The notes beneath the pieces are model-generated. The model was not told where the DNA came from and made no database searches. It saw only the letters and a list, made by a program, of their open reading frames with translations. From IMG/VR virus record IMGVR_UViG_3300006793_000074, positions 1-42,971 of that record: a DNA stretch of 42,971 nt. One strand, written 5' to 3'. The stretch is from a virus. How positions within the stretch are numbered: position 1 is the first letter of the stretch; the number at the start of each line of letters is the position of its first letter. The translations under genes and the position numbers were made by a program. Positions 7,471 to 15,781 of this stretch are shown here, in pieces.

Positions 7471-8562
7471 CGGTGGTTCTTCCTGTACGTCTCTGGCAGA
7501 TATTGTAGAGAGTTTTTTAAATAAAGGACCAGTTTCAACAAACATTCTGTGCCTTTCCGGAAGAGATTTACCACTTGAACTAACTCTCGGGGCACTATAC
7601 GTATATCTAATTTTAAATAAAAGAAGTTGACTCCCCTTTTCATAAACCGCTACTTCCGGCCGACCCTGAGTTCCTGCTGTTCCCTTTGCATAACGAAATG
7701 CACTTTCTAAATCTACACTTGGTAAATTCTTTTTCATTGTTCTAATTGTCTGAGCAGAATAATCTTTGTTTCCTAAATTAACAATATAAACTCTAGGATC
7801 TTTCATCGCAATATGGTGATTTAAGAAGTTTGAAACATTGTCAATTAGTAAACCTTCTTTTTGTGTATTGTCTCCAGCAGTAAAACTATTAAGATCGTTT
7901 GCTACTTGTTTCATAATATTTAGAACATGTTTTTGTGGATCTGTATTATAATTTTTAATAGGCTTTAATGTAATTCCTAGTTCTTTAAAGAACTGTTGCA
8001 TATTTTCAAACGTTCTCGGAGATGCTTGCCCTACTAAGTTACTTCCTGTTTTTAAACTCCAGCCCTTAACCTGCTTTTCAGATCCGTCTGGTCTTTTATA
8101 AATTAAGAAAATATCTGCCTTTGTACCTTTTTGATCTTCTTCCCCGGCAGCCTTGACAACTAGACGATCAGGCTTTCCATTTTCTGCAAAAAGCCTTGCA
8201 TATTTTGTTGCATATATATCGCTATTAGCAAATTTAACTGCTCCCTCTAATTCATCTGCCATAAGCGTAGTTAATGATTTAACATCCCTAGCGTCATCTA
8301 TATTTTTTTGGTTTTTAATAATATTAATAAATTCAATAATATCTCCTTGAGCTCCTTTGAACTTAGCAGATAAATTTTCTTTTTTAGAGGTTGCGGTGAT
8401 TATTGCCTTTGCATCTTTAATAGAGATGTTTTTATCACCGGCTTTCATTTTTGCTACAACCGCGCTACCTAACAAATATTCTCCCATGTGCCCACGTGAA
8501 GAACCATGTGGTAACTTGTCAGACAATGCTTTTTCTGTTAAATTAAACTCTTTAAGACGCAT
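7459..8562 (-). CDS. PD-(D/E)XK-like nuclease candidate with capsid-targeting-type leader
   Basis: A 367-residue minus-strand protein. E28 (in GEYL), D150 (TKADIFLIY) and S169-L-K171 (GWSLKTGS) match the E...D...(E/S)xK pattern of many type II restriction-like nucleases; KADI plus WSLKTG is especially typical. Active-site identity is inference. The N-terminus MRLKEFNLTE-K resembles the T4 internal-protein leader ending in L-x-E. A late box TATAAATA lies on the minus strand only 5 nt before ATG, so it should be expressed late. Together these suggest a nuclease carried in the virion. It overlaps the convergent plus-strand gene by 12 bases. Confidence 0.6.
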   Translation of the reverse strand: MRLKEFNLTEKALSDKLPHGSSRGHMGEYLLGSAVVAKMKAGDKNISIKDAKAIITATSKKENLSAKFKGAQGDIIEFINIIKNQKNIDDARDVKSLTTLMADELEGAVKFANSDIYATKYARLFAENGKPDRLVVKAAGEEDQKGTKADIFLIYKRPDGSEKQVKGWSLKTGSNLVGQASPRTFENMQQFFKELGITLKPIKNYNTDPQKHVLNIMKQVANDLNSFTAGDNTQKEGLLIDNVSNFLNHHIAMKDPRVYIVNLGNKDYSAQTIRTMKKNLPSVDLESAFRYAKGTAGTQGRPEVAVYEKGSQLLLFKIRYTYSAPRVSSSGKSLPERHRMFVETGPLFKKLSTISARDVQEEPPLSQ

Positions 8563-8567
8563 AATTG

Positions 8568-8575
8568 TATTTATA
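8568..8575 (-). promoter_or_regulatory. T4-type late promoter box (minus strand), 5 nt before ATG
   Basis: TATTTATA on the plus strand is TATAAATA read on the minus strand, a perfect match to the T4 late box. It lies in the 15-base gap between the radical SAM gene and the nuclease-like gene, with 5 bases between box and ATG. T4 late transcription begins about 6 bases after the box, so the mRNA should start at the A of ATG. No ribosome-binding site is present. Confidence 0.7.
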
Positions 8576-8577
8576 CA

Positions 8578-9891
8578 TTATGGCTTGTGGATCTCTTCGT
8601 AGATTATAGGGAAAAGTTCTCTGTAATCTGTTCCGCGTCTGCGATCCAGTTCAGTAAGATAACGATGTAATTCTTGTTGTTGAAACTTGTCAGGGGTTTC
8701 GTTTTCTATAGATTTTTTAATACCTTCAAAGTATGTGTGTGCTTTGCCAATAGACCCGTTTGCCGTGTCATTGCCGGCTATTTTGCTTAACTTATCTAGC
8801 GATTCATTGTAACCCCAATCTAGTATCTTGGATCCAAATATTCTAGGATGCATAAAATCTTTACCACTCACTTGCATTAAACTGATATTAATACCCCAGG
8901 GTCTGCCTGCCGCCACTGTTAAATCAGTCCATTCTTGGTATTTGTCTATTAATTCAGGCATAGTAAAAGTAGATATATTGGACCAACATATGTTAATGCT
9001 TCCCATTATTTTCTTACTTTTTATATTGGATATATATTTAAAATTTTTGTCAAACAGAGAAGTGTCGAGCCCAAACCTTACATATTCTGCTTGCTCGTTC
9101 CAGCAGTCAATACTACCAACAATACTTACTTCATATATTTTGCCATTCTCTGCTAACCCAACTAATCTGTCTATTTTTTCCTGTGCTTTGTCTGTTGACA
9201 AGTTACTAAAAAAATGTAGACGCATGTTTTTAAACTTGTCACCGCTATTGTCAATGAGATCTAGTAGCCGGTCAGATTGTGGCTGAATAAAAGGTTCCCC
9301 ACCTAAAATATACAAACTTCTAAGATATTGTCCTTTTTCTTCCAAGTACTCAAATACTTTGTCCAAATATTTTAATTCTTGGAAGTTCTCTTTGCCTGGC
9401 AAATCTGATGGTACCATAAAATTATGGATGTCACCGTATTTTTTATTTTCAGACTCCCATGTACTACTAAAGTGAGAACCACAGTAAGTGCATGATAGTT
9501 GGCAAAGGTTACTAAAATATATTTCAAGTTGTGTAGGAGTAACATGAACAGCATTTGGATCTTTTACTAATTCCACAGGTGATGAAGGTGCATACTCAAG
9601 TTCGTCATGCAACAATCTGTCACTCATGCCACCTGCTTGTTCAATAACTCTACAATGCTCACAGCCAAGTTCTGGCCATTCGTTTCGTAACATTTGTAAT
9701 CTTGCGTGTACTTTTTGGTGAGTATTATGGAAATCAAAATCCTCTGTGATTGGATTATGATCACACCTGTGGCAACTAGCAGTAGTGTTTGTCGTTAGAA
9801 AAACAGTACTAAGAGACCATTTTAATCTGCATTGTAGGTCAGATTGTTTTTCATTAATAATATTATTTTTGTGTACTTTTATAGTAGACAT
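8578..9891 (-). CDS. Radical SAM enzyme (twitch/SPASM-like cysteine cluster)
   Basis: A 437-residue protein with the radical SAM cluster motif CxxxCxxC at C130, C134, C137 (CQLSCTYC) and the SAM-binding GGEP at 197-200. Upstream of the core lie two further cysteine pairs, CHRC (about 40-43) and CEHC (77-80), likely ligands of an auxiliary iron-sulfur cluster as in twitch-domain enzymes. Such proteins are known from marine T4-like phages but their substrates are not. It follows the 124-residue unknown by one base and precedes the nuclease-like gene on the same strand. Frames on the other strand inside it are shadows. Confidence 0.85.
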   Translation of the reverse strand: MSTIKVHKNNIINEKQSDLQCRLKWSLSTVFLTTNTTASCHRCDHNPITEDFDFHNTHQKVHARLQMLRNEWPELGCEHCRVIEQAGGMSDRLLHDELEYAPSSPVELVKDPNAVHVTPTQLEIYFSNLCQLSCTYCGSHFSSTWESENKKYGDIHNFMVPSDLPGKENFQELKYLDKVFEYLEEKGQYLRSLYILGGEPFIQPQSDRLLDLIDNSGDKFKNMRLHFFSNLSTDKAQEKIDRLVGLAENGKIYEVSIVGSIDCWNEQAEYVRFGLDTSLFDKNFKYISNIKSKKIMGSINICWSNISTFTMPELIDKYQEWTDLTVAAGRPWGINISLMQVSGKDFMHPRIFGSKILDWGYNESLDKLSKIAGNDTANGSIGKAHTYFEGIKKSIENETPDKFQQQELHRYLTELDRRRGTDYRELFPIIYEEIHKP

Positions 9892-9892
9892 A

Positions 9893-10267
9893 TTATTTTA
9901 CTTTTTGCACTAATTGAATGTTTCTGCGCTTCGTTCTTCGTTGGGCTAATTCGTTCATACTAACGTAAGGTCCGTGAACTATCTCTACATCCTTGGCCAT
10001 AAATGTTTTAATGTATGGTTTGAAAGGAGTAAACTCTTTCTTAAGAAAAATATTGATTGGAAATAGCCTATTGGATTCCCACCACCAAACATCTCCTAAT
10101 TCTAAGAATTTTTGTTTAATTTCCAAATTTGGAAGCAAATCGTAATCGTATATACTAACAATGTTAGCATCTTTGTTTAAGATAATTCCAACAAACTCTT
10201 TGTCAGCATACTTAATATAACTTATAAATGGATATTTTTCTGTTAGTTCTTGATAAATGTTAGTCAT
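9893..10267 (-). CDS. Unknown protein, first gene of the minus-strand island
   Basis: A 124-residue soluble protein with aromatic clusters (GDVWWWESNRLFP) and a basic C-terminal tail (AQRRTKRRNIQLVQKVK). It has no motif I recognise. It is divergent from the structural gene at 10304 with 36 bases between the two start codons, and its stop is one base from the ATG of the radical SAM gene, so the two are probably one transcript. A role as partner or substrate of the radical SAM enzyme is conceivable but there is no direct evidence. Confidence 0.6.
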   Translation of the reverse strand: MTNIYQELTEKYPFISYIKYADKEFVGIILNKDANIVSIYDYDLLPNLEIKQKFLELGDVWWWESNRLFPINIFLKKEFTPFKPYIKTFMAKDVEIVHGPYVSMNELAQRRTKRRNIQLVQKVK

Positions 10268-10275
10268 ACGATTTT

Positions 10276-10283
10276 AATAAATA
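10276..10283 (+). promoter_or_regulatory. Weak late-promoter-like box before structural gene
   Basis: AATAAATA, one base from TATAAATA, lies 20 bases before ATG 10304 with AAAGGA between them, the same arrangement as the clear late promoters at 13493 and 16506. ATAAATA is common by chance in AT-rich DNA, so this is tentative. Confidence 0.35.
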
Positions 10284-10303
10284 TAGTAAAGGATTTTAAT
10301 AAA

Positions 10304-11080
10304 ATGCTAGTTACTACAGTCTATTTATATGACCAAATTGTTAACTTAAAAATTAAGGTTGACACTGACAAACAACACTGGGGGTATGAGATGTACAATC
10401 ATCCGATTAAACTATACAAGGGTATTGATAATACGATACAAATACAAATTAAAAATGATAACCAAAAAACATTAACTATTACAGACAAGACAGTTACTTT
10501 TAATGTTTTAAATTCGTCCGATGGAACAAGCGTTTTATTAAGTAAAACAGCAACTATAGTTGACGGAATTAACGGAAAAGTTAAGGTTGTTGTTACCGAA
10601 GGTGATTTATTAAACTTAGATAGTCAGTATCTAAACTACTCAGTGAAGGTTGTAGATGGAGAAAATAATCAAATGATTGGTTATGTAGATGGCGCGTATG
10701 ATGTTATTGGCCAATTGCAAATTTTAGATGGTGTATTTCCAGACGTGAAGGATAGTTTGGCATTAAACCTAGCAGACTTCACAGCAAGTGGAGGAACATA
10801 TACTAGTAATCCGTTAGTAGCAGAATCAAAACTAAACCAAAATTCAGGATTACATACTGCCGCATTTTATGTAAATGGATATAGCGGTGACATCGTTGTA
10901 CAGGCTACTCTAAGCGATAATGTTGCTCCAGCACCAACCGACTACTTTGACATTAAAACTGTGACATTGGCCAGTAAAACCGGCATTTCTTATACAAACT
11001 GGAACGGTGTATATAACAGAGTTCGATTCGTGCATACTCCTACAGCGGGAAGTATGGAAAAAATTCTATACCGTTCTTGA
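10304..11080 (+). CDS. Probable virion structural protein (Ig-like/baseplate type)
   Basis: I choose ATG 10304, preceded by AAAGGA, rather than an upstream alternative at 10250; the protein is then 258 residues beginning MLVTTVYLYDQ. It is rich in beta-strand patterns, with VTFNVLNSSDGTSVLL and LNYSVKVVDGENNQMIGYVDG resembling the N-terminal beta-sandwich of BppU-like baseplate proteins, followed by a second beta-rich half. No enzyme motif is present. The -35 element of the next promoter contains its TGA stop codon. A baseplate or neck role is inference. Confidence 0.6.
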   Translation: MLVTTVYLYDQIVNLKIKVDTDKQHWGYEMYNHPIKLYKGIDNTIQIQIKNDNQKTLTITDKTVTFNVLNSSDGTSVLLSKTATIVDGINGKVKVVVTEGDLLNLDSQYLNYSVKVVDGENNQMIGYVDGAYDVIGQLQILDGVFPDVKDSLALNLADFTASGGTYTSNPLVAESKLNQNSGLHTAAFYVNGYSGDIVVQATLSDNVAPAPTDYFDIKTVTLASKTGISYTNWNGVYNRVRFVHTPTAGSMEKILYRS

Positions 11081-11105
11081 CATATAACCCATAATACTAT
11101 ATAAT
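11077..11105 (+). promoter_or_regulatory. Perfect sigma70 promoter for the primase-helicase pair
   Basis: TTGACA (11077-11082), a 17-base spacer and TATAAT (11100-11105) are consensus at every position. The stop codon of the upstream gene is inside the -35 box. Only 6 bases separate the -10 from ATG 11112, so transcription should begin on or next to the start codon and the mRNA is predicted to be leaderless. A host-polymerase promoter fits early or middle replication genes. Confidence 0.85.
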
Positions 11106-11111
11106 AGTACT

Positions 11112-12095
11112 ATGAACTTAGTACAGTCAGTTATTATGAATAGTTTGCCAGGAAAGGTAAAGAAAAGTTCTAGTGGCTGGAATTCATTTAATGCTCCTTG
11201 TTGTGTACACAACGGCGAAACGCGAGACTCTCGAAGTAGAGGGGGTATTATACTAAATGGCGAAGCAATATCCTATAACTGTTTTAACTGTGGATATAAG
11301 ACAGGATGGCAACCCGGAAGACCATTAGGCAGAAAACTTAGGCAGTTGATGGACTGGATGGGTGTAGCAGAATCAGAGATTAAACGTCTGGTGCTTACCG
11401 CAATACAGTTAAAAGAAACTGCTATTGAACACGGATTAATTGAAGAAGAAGTAGAGATTAATTTTGAGCCTACTGACTTTCCAGAGCAGTGTGATCCATT
11501 ACAAAGTGATAATACTCAAATTGTGGAGTATTTGGTAAACAGGGGGTTAAGTATTAATGACTATCCGTTTTACTGGACACCAGTAACAACAGCAAGATTT
11601 AACAAAAGAGTAGTTATACCCTTTTTATGGAAAAATAACATTGTAGGCTATACGGCTCGTTTAACAGAGAAAGGCAATCCTAAATACTTTAATAGTATGC
11701 CGCAAGGATATGTGTTTAACATTGACGCACAAAAAGATGAGCGTAAGTTCGTAATCGTTACAGAAGGCCCATTTGACGCAATTGCTATAGGCGGTGTTGC
11801 TATACTTGGCAGTGATATGAGCGACGCACAGGTAGACTTAATTGAGAGTTTAAATAAGCAAGTTATAATGGTGCCAGACAATGATAGTGCCGGTAATAAA
11901 TTAATACAGCAAGCATTACACCACAAGTGGGATGTAAGTTTTCCAACTTGGCACGATACATGTAACGATATAAATGAAGCAGTAGTAGAATATGGCAGAA
12001 TGTTTACTTTAAAAAGTATATTAGACAATGTAGAAACATCAAGTCTTAAAATTAACTTAATGGCAAAGAAAAAAATTAATGAACAACGAGTATAA
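11112..12095 (+). CDS. 61: DNA primase, T4 gp61 type
   Basis: A 327-residue primase. The N-terminal zinc site uses C30/C31, H33, C57 and C60 (CCVH, then YNCFNCGYKTGW). The TOPRIM domain shows VTEGPFDAIA with the glutamate at 218 and VPDNDSAG (254-261) with the paired aspartates. gp61 makes RNA primers at the T4 fork in complex with the gp41 helicase, which is encoded next and overlaps by 17 bases. No ribosome-binding site precedes ATG 11112, which sits at the predicted transcription start; a second ATG eight codons later also lacks one. Confidence 0.9.
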   Translation: MNLVQSVIMNSLPGKVKKSSSGWNSFNAPCCVHNGETRDSRSRGGIILNGEAISYNCFNCGYKTGWQPGRPLGRKLRQLMDWMGVAESEIKRLVLTAIQLKETAIEHGLIEEEVEINFEPTDFPEQCDPLQSDNTQIVEYLVNRGLSINDYPFYWTPVTTARFNKRVVIPFLWKNNIVGYTARLTEKGNPKYFNSMPQGYVFNIDAQKDERKFVIVTEGPFDAIAIGGVAILGSDMSDAQVDLIESLNKQVIMVPDNDSAGNKLIQQALHHKWDVSFPTWHDTCNDINEAVVEYGRMFTLKSILDNVETSSLKINLMAKKKINEQRV

Positions 12096-13497
12096 CGCAG
12101 AACTACAAAAATTATATTTAGAAATGCTAGTGGCTAATCCAGAAGCATATGTTAGAGTACAAAATATTTTTAATCCGCAAAACTTTGATAGAAGTTTACG
12201 TCCGGTGGCGAAATTTATAAAAGAGTATGTAAATGAATATAAGTCTTTGCCCGAAGTAAAACAAATAAACAGCAAGACAGGCTCTAAGTTAAGTGTTATA
12301 GAAGAGGTTACAGAAGATCATACTAACTGGTTAATGGATGAATTTGAAACATTTAGTAGACATAAAGAACTTGAGAAAGCAATCTTAGACAGTGCTGATC
12401 TACTTGAGAAGGGTGACTACAATTTAGTAGAAGCGAAGATTAAGAAAGCAGTACAAATTGGTCTTACTAAGGATATGGGAACAGATTATTGGGATGATCC
12501 TAGAGGGAGGCTAATGTCGCTAAAGTCTAATAACGGACAGTTGAGTACAGGCTGGCCAACATTTGATAAGAAATTATTTGGTGGGTTTAACAGAGGCGAA
12601 CTTAATATTTTCGCAGGTGGTAGTGGTAGTGGTAAGAGTTTGTTTATGCAGAACTTGGCGGTTAACTGGGTGTTAGAAGGCAAAAACGTATTGTACTTTA
12701 CTTTGGAGTTAAGTGAAGAACTTACAGCAATGCGTGTTGATAGTATGGTAGCCAATATTCCAGCAAAGGAAATTTTTAAAGATCTTGATACTGTTGAGAT
12801 GAAGATTAAGTTAGTATCTAAAAAGGCTGGAAATTTACAAATTAAATATATGCCAGCACAAAGCAATATTAATGATTTTCGTAGTTATGTAAAAGAACTA
12901 AGTGTACAAAAAGGAATAACACCAGATGTTATTTTAGTTGATTACTTAGACTTATGTATGCCGGTAAGTGCTAAAGTAGCACCAAGCGATTTGTTTGTTA
13001 AAGACAAGTATGTGGCAGAGGAACTACGTAACTTTGCTAAAGAACTAGACACAGTATTAGTTACAGCATCGCAGTTAAACAGAGGTGCAGTGGATGAGAT
13101 TGAGTTTGATCATTCGCACATTGCAGGTGGTATTAGTAAAGTTAATACAGCAGATAACGTTATTGGTATTTTTACAAGCAGAGCAATGCGCGAGCGTGGA
13201 AGATATCAAATACAGTTTATGAAAACACGAAGCAGTAGTGGTGTAGGACAGAAACTTGATTTAGAGTTTGACTTGGACAGTTTACGTATTCGTGATATAG
13301 GAGAAGAAGCGCAGTCATATCACAGCAATGATGAAAGTACAGAGTATACTCCAACTGGGTCCTCGACTGATATTTTTAATAAAATTAATAGAAGTGCAAC
13401 TGTTAGTGGTGGAGATTCCTCAAAAGTCACAGCAGAATCAAGTGGAAGCAAGATTCGATCGTTATTGAACAACATGAGAACCGATGACGAATTATAA
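12079..13497 (+). CDS. 41: Replicative DNA helicase, T4 gp41 / DnaB type
   Basis: A 472-residue RecA-fold hexameric helicase. Walker A is GGSGSGKS (180-187), Walker B VILVDYLD (284-291), and motif 3 (LVTASQLNR, about 325) and the HIAGGI loop follow as in DnaB. The roughly 140-residue N-terminal region is helical. It starts inside the end of the primase gene, so primase and helicase are translationally coupled, as expected for a primosome. The C-terminal 60 residues are polar and low-complexity. A late promoter overlaps its 3' end, marking the switch to late genes. Confidence 0.92.
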   Translation: MNNEYNAELQKLYLEMLVANPEAYVRVQNIFNPQNFDRSLRPVAKFIKEYVNEYKSLPEVKQINSKTGSKLSVIEEVTEDHTNWLMDEFETFSRHKELEKAILDSADLLEKGDYNLVEAKIKKAVQIGLTKDMGTDYWDDPRGRLMSLKSNNGQLSTGWPTFDKKLFGGFNRGELNIFAGGSGSGKSLFMQNLAVNWVLEGKNVLYFTLELSEELTAMRVDSMVANIPAKEIFKDLDTVEMKIKLVSKKAGNLQIKYMPAQSNINDFRSYVKELSVQKGITPDVILVDYLDLCMPVSAKVAPSDLFVKDKYVAEELRNFAKELDTVLVTASQLNRGAVDEIEFDHSHIAGGISKVNTADNVIGIFTSRAMRERGRYQIQFMKTRSSSGVGQKLDLEFDLDSLRIRDIGEEAQSYHSNDESTEYTPTGSSTDIFNKINRSATVSGGDSSKVTAESSGSKIRSLLNNMRTDDEL

Positions 13498-13500
13498 ATA
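13493..13500 (+). promoter_or_regulatory. T4-type late promoter box
   Basis: TATAAATA, a perfect late box, overlaps the stop codon of the helicase gene. ATG 13525 follows 24 bases later with AAAAGGA in between. It opens the long run of late genes. Confidence 0.75.
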
Positions 13501-13524
13501 GTATAAATCAAAAGGATTTTTACT

Positions 13525-14013
13525 ATGAAATGGAATAATTGGTTACAAGCAGACTTTGTTGGCCCAAGAGAATGGGTGTTGACTGAACCACTGAAATTTG
13601 AAATAGATAAATTTAGGGTTCCTGATATGGTGCATACACTTTCTGATTGGAGTCGTATGGAACTACAACTAGATGAGACACCAAACACTATTTTAATTAC
13701 TGCTCCAGTGGGCTATCATACAGATTTAGCATCAGTATCCCGGGCAATGTGGGCGGTTATATCTCCATGGGATGTTGCAAGAGGCGCAGTTATTCATGAT
13801 GTTTTGTATGGCGCATTGAGAAAATTTAAAGAAGCAGAAAGTTTAGACAAGTTTCATATTGATAGATTACGAAAACAAGCAGACGTAATATTTAAATTAG
13901 GCATGAAAGCCGCAGACCCGCGTATTCCAAATTGGAAAATTGCGTCTTGTTATTACTCAGTTAGAGGATTTGGTTGGACTTCCATTAATAAGAAAGCAAA
14001 ATTTAACAATTAA
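13525..14013 (+). CDS. DUF1353-family phage protein
   Basis: A 162-residue protein with the DUF1353 signature: GYHTDLASVSRAMW (about 71-84) followed by VIHDVLYGALR (about 95-105), the histidine-aspartate pair being the most conserved feature. DUF1353 proteins are widespread in tailed phages, often near structural or lysis genes; no activity is established. A good late promoter and AAAAGGA ribosome-binding site precede it. The length is normal for the family. Confidence 0.75.
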   Translation: MKWNNWLQADFVGPREWVLTEPLKFEIDKFRVPDMVHTLSDWSRMELQLDETPNTILITAPVGYHTDLASVSRAMWAVISPWDVARGAVIHDVLYGALRKFKEAESLDKFHIDRLRKQADVIFKLGMKAADPRIPNWKIASCYYSVRGFGWTSINKKAKFNN

Positions 14014-14017
14014 AATA

Positions 14018-14025
14018 CATAAATA
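14018..14025 (+). promoter_or_regulatory. Late-promoter-like box before small helical gene
   Basis: CATAAATA, one base from the late consensus, lies 21 bases before ATG 14047 in the 33-base gap. Its position matches the clear late promoters nearby. Confidence 0.5.
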
Positions 14026-14046
14026 CATGTAGAGCGTATATAAAAT

Positions 14047-14301
14047 ATGAAACGTAAGACTAGAACTATACTTGAAGAATTAAACACTCTTTATAACGAG
14101 AAGAATAAAAGTGCGATTATCGAAAGTCGCGCTATACACATCATTGACAGTGCCGTAAATCTTGTTAACAAGCTTTATGAAAATTACGATCATGATACTG
14201 CTTCTGAGTTAGAAAGACGCCTCATCAATAGTATACGCGGACAAGATAATAAAAAATTCATTCGTGGTATTCGCAAGGCGGGCGAAAGTGAAGATATCTG
14301 A
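14047..14301 (+). CDS. Small helical protein of unknown function
   Basis: An 84-residue, strongly charged, helical protein (TILEELNTLYNEKNKSA near the start, SELERRLINSIRG near the end). It has no cysteines, membrane segment or signal peptide. Its 3' end overlaps the GTG start of the ligase-like gene by 14 bases, so the two are coupled. A small scaffold or core protein would fit the position, but nothing in the sequence proves it. Confidence 0.6.
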   Translation: MKRKTRTILEELNTLYNEKNKSAIIESRAIHIIDSAVNLVNKLYENYDHDTASELERRLINSIRGQDNKKFIRGIRKAGESEDI

Positions 14302-15781
14302 TTTAAACGAGGGTAATTGGGATAAAGGCACCAACCCAGACTCTTGGGAAAATAAAGCAGCCAGTAAAGTAGAAAAGTTTTTAAAAGGTGCAGTTGCTGG
14401 CGCCGCTAATCTTATCGGATTAGACGATGAAGAGAGCGAAGAACAACTCAACAAGCCAGTAACTAAAAGAAAACCGAGCCCTAGCCATGACCGGCCAAAC
14501 AGAGAAGAAAGATCAAATAGAGAAGAAAGAACATATCGATTAGGGGAAAGCAAGGACATGGCAAAGTGGACATTGCTAGAAGCAGAAGGTAAGAATACAC
14601 ACATGACTCACTTAGAGGATTTAGTATTCTATGAAGGACTTAATGGTGCAAAAAAGGCATTAAATCATCTTGCTAGTGTTGCTGGCATGTTGTCTGGACA
14701 CGGCGGTAAGAAAGCAAAAGTAACAACTAAGTGGGACGGCAGTCCTGCTATATTTGCTGGGAAAGATCCAAAAGATGGTAGGTTCTTTGTTGCTACTAAA
14801 AGCATATTTAACAAGAGTCCGAAGTTAAACAAAACACCCGCAGATATTAGAAAAAATCACGAATCGCCTGGTCTACAAAACAAACTAATGCTTGCACTTA
14901 AGCATTTTAAAAAGTTAGGTATAGAAGGTATTTTACAAGGCGATATTCTCTTTGCAAAAGAGGACTTAAAAACAGAAAAAATTAATGGTGAGAGTTATAT
15001 TGTTTTCAAACCACAATTAATAACATATGCTGTTCCGGAAGATAGTAAATTAGCAAAACAGATGTTATCATCTGAAATTGGTGTAGTTTGGCATACTCAG
15101 TATGTGGGTGGTCCCGAGTTAGGTGATATGTCAGCACAATACGGTCCAGTAGCACCAAAGAGTACAGCAAAAGTTTTTTCAGATGACGCTACATATAAAG
15201 ATTTAACAGGACTTGCTACCTTAACAGCAAAAGAAACAGATTCAGTAAGACGCGGAATCGAAAAAATAAGTGGTTTGATACAAAAGGTTAATCCTCAGTC
15301 GTTCAATAATATTATGAAAAATAAAGAGTTTAAGAAGTTAATTGAACCCTTTGTTAATAGTAGAATTAAGGCAGGTGAAGGCCAAGTATCAAACGCTACG
15401 CAATTCTTAAAAGATTTTATAAACTACTACGATGATCGTAAACAAAAAGAGATTGATAAACTAAAAACTGGAATCGACGGGCCTGCGGGTCAGGCTCGCT
15501 TAAAAGATATCGAGTCAAACAGACAATTTATTGAGGATAATAGTAATGCTCTTTTAGGAGTATTAGCAGTATATAAACAACTTATCCAAGTTAAGCAAAT
15601 ACTAATTAGAAAACTTAATAGAGTAGAAAGTATTGGTATGTTTTATAAAACAGATGATGGCTATGAGGTTGCCGATCCTGAAGGATTTGTAGCAATTGAT
15701 AAAATTGGCAATGCCGTAAAGTTAGTGGATAGATTAGAGTTTTCACGAAGAAACTTTTTAGACATAAAGGCTTGGAAATAA
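14288..15781 (+). CDS. Ligase/nucleotidyltransferase-superfamily protein (DUF6267-like) with capsid-targeting-type leader
   Basis: GTG 14288 is preferred because it gives the leader (V)KISDLNE-G, which matches the T4 internal-protein processing site; the protein is then 497 residues. K148 in TTKWDGSPAIFAG is a KxDG motif I of DNA/RNA ligases and capping enzymes, followed by FFVATKS and GILQGDILF as in phage DUF6267 proteins. Ligation or nucleotidyl transfer is inference. Before the core lies a roughly 95-residue extension rich in R, E and S with a glycine/alanine helix, ending TLLE-A at 98-99, a second perfect processing-type site. It overlaps both neighbours. Confidence 0.75.
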   Translation: MKISDLNEGNWDKGTNPDSWENKAASKVEKFLKGAVAGAANLIGLDDEESEEQLNKPVTKRKPSPSHDRPNREERSNREERTYRLGESKDMAKWTLLEAEGKNTHMTHLEDLVFYEGLNGAKKALNHLASVAGMLSGHGGKKAKVTTKWDGSPAIFAGKDPKDGRFFVATKSIFNKSPKLNKTPADIRKNHESPGLQNKLMLALKHFKKLGIEGILQGDILFAKEDLKTEKINGESYIVFKPQLITYAVPEDSKLAKQMLSSEIGVVWHTQYVGGPELGDMSAQYGPVAPKSTAKVFSDDATYKDLTGLATLTAKETDSVRRGIEKISGLIQKVNPQSFNNIMKNKEFKKLIEPFVNSRIKAGEGQVSNATQFLKDFINYYDDRKQKEIDKLKTGIDGPAGQARLKDIESNRQFIEDNSNALLGVLAVYKQLIQVKQILIRKLNRVESIGMFYKTDDGYEVADPEGFVAIDKIGNAVKLVDRLEFSRRNFLDIKAWK

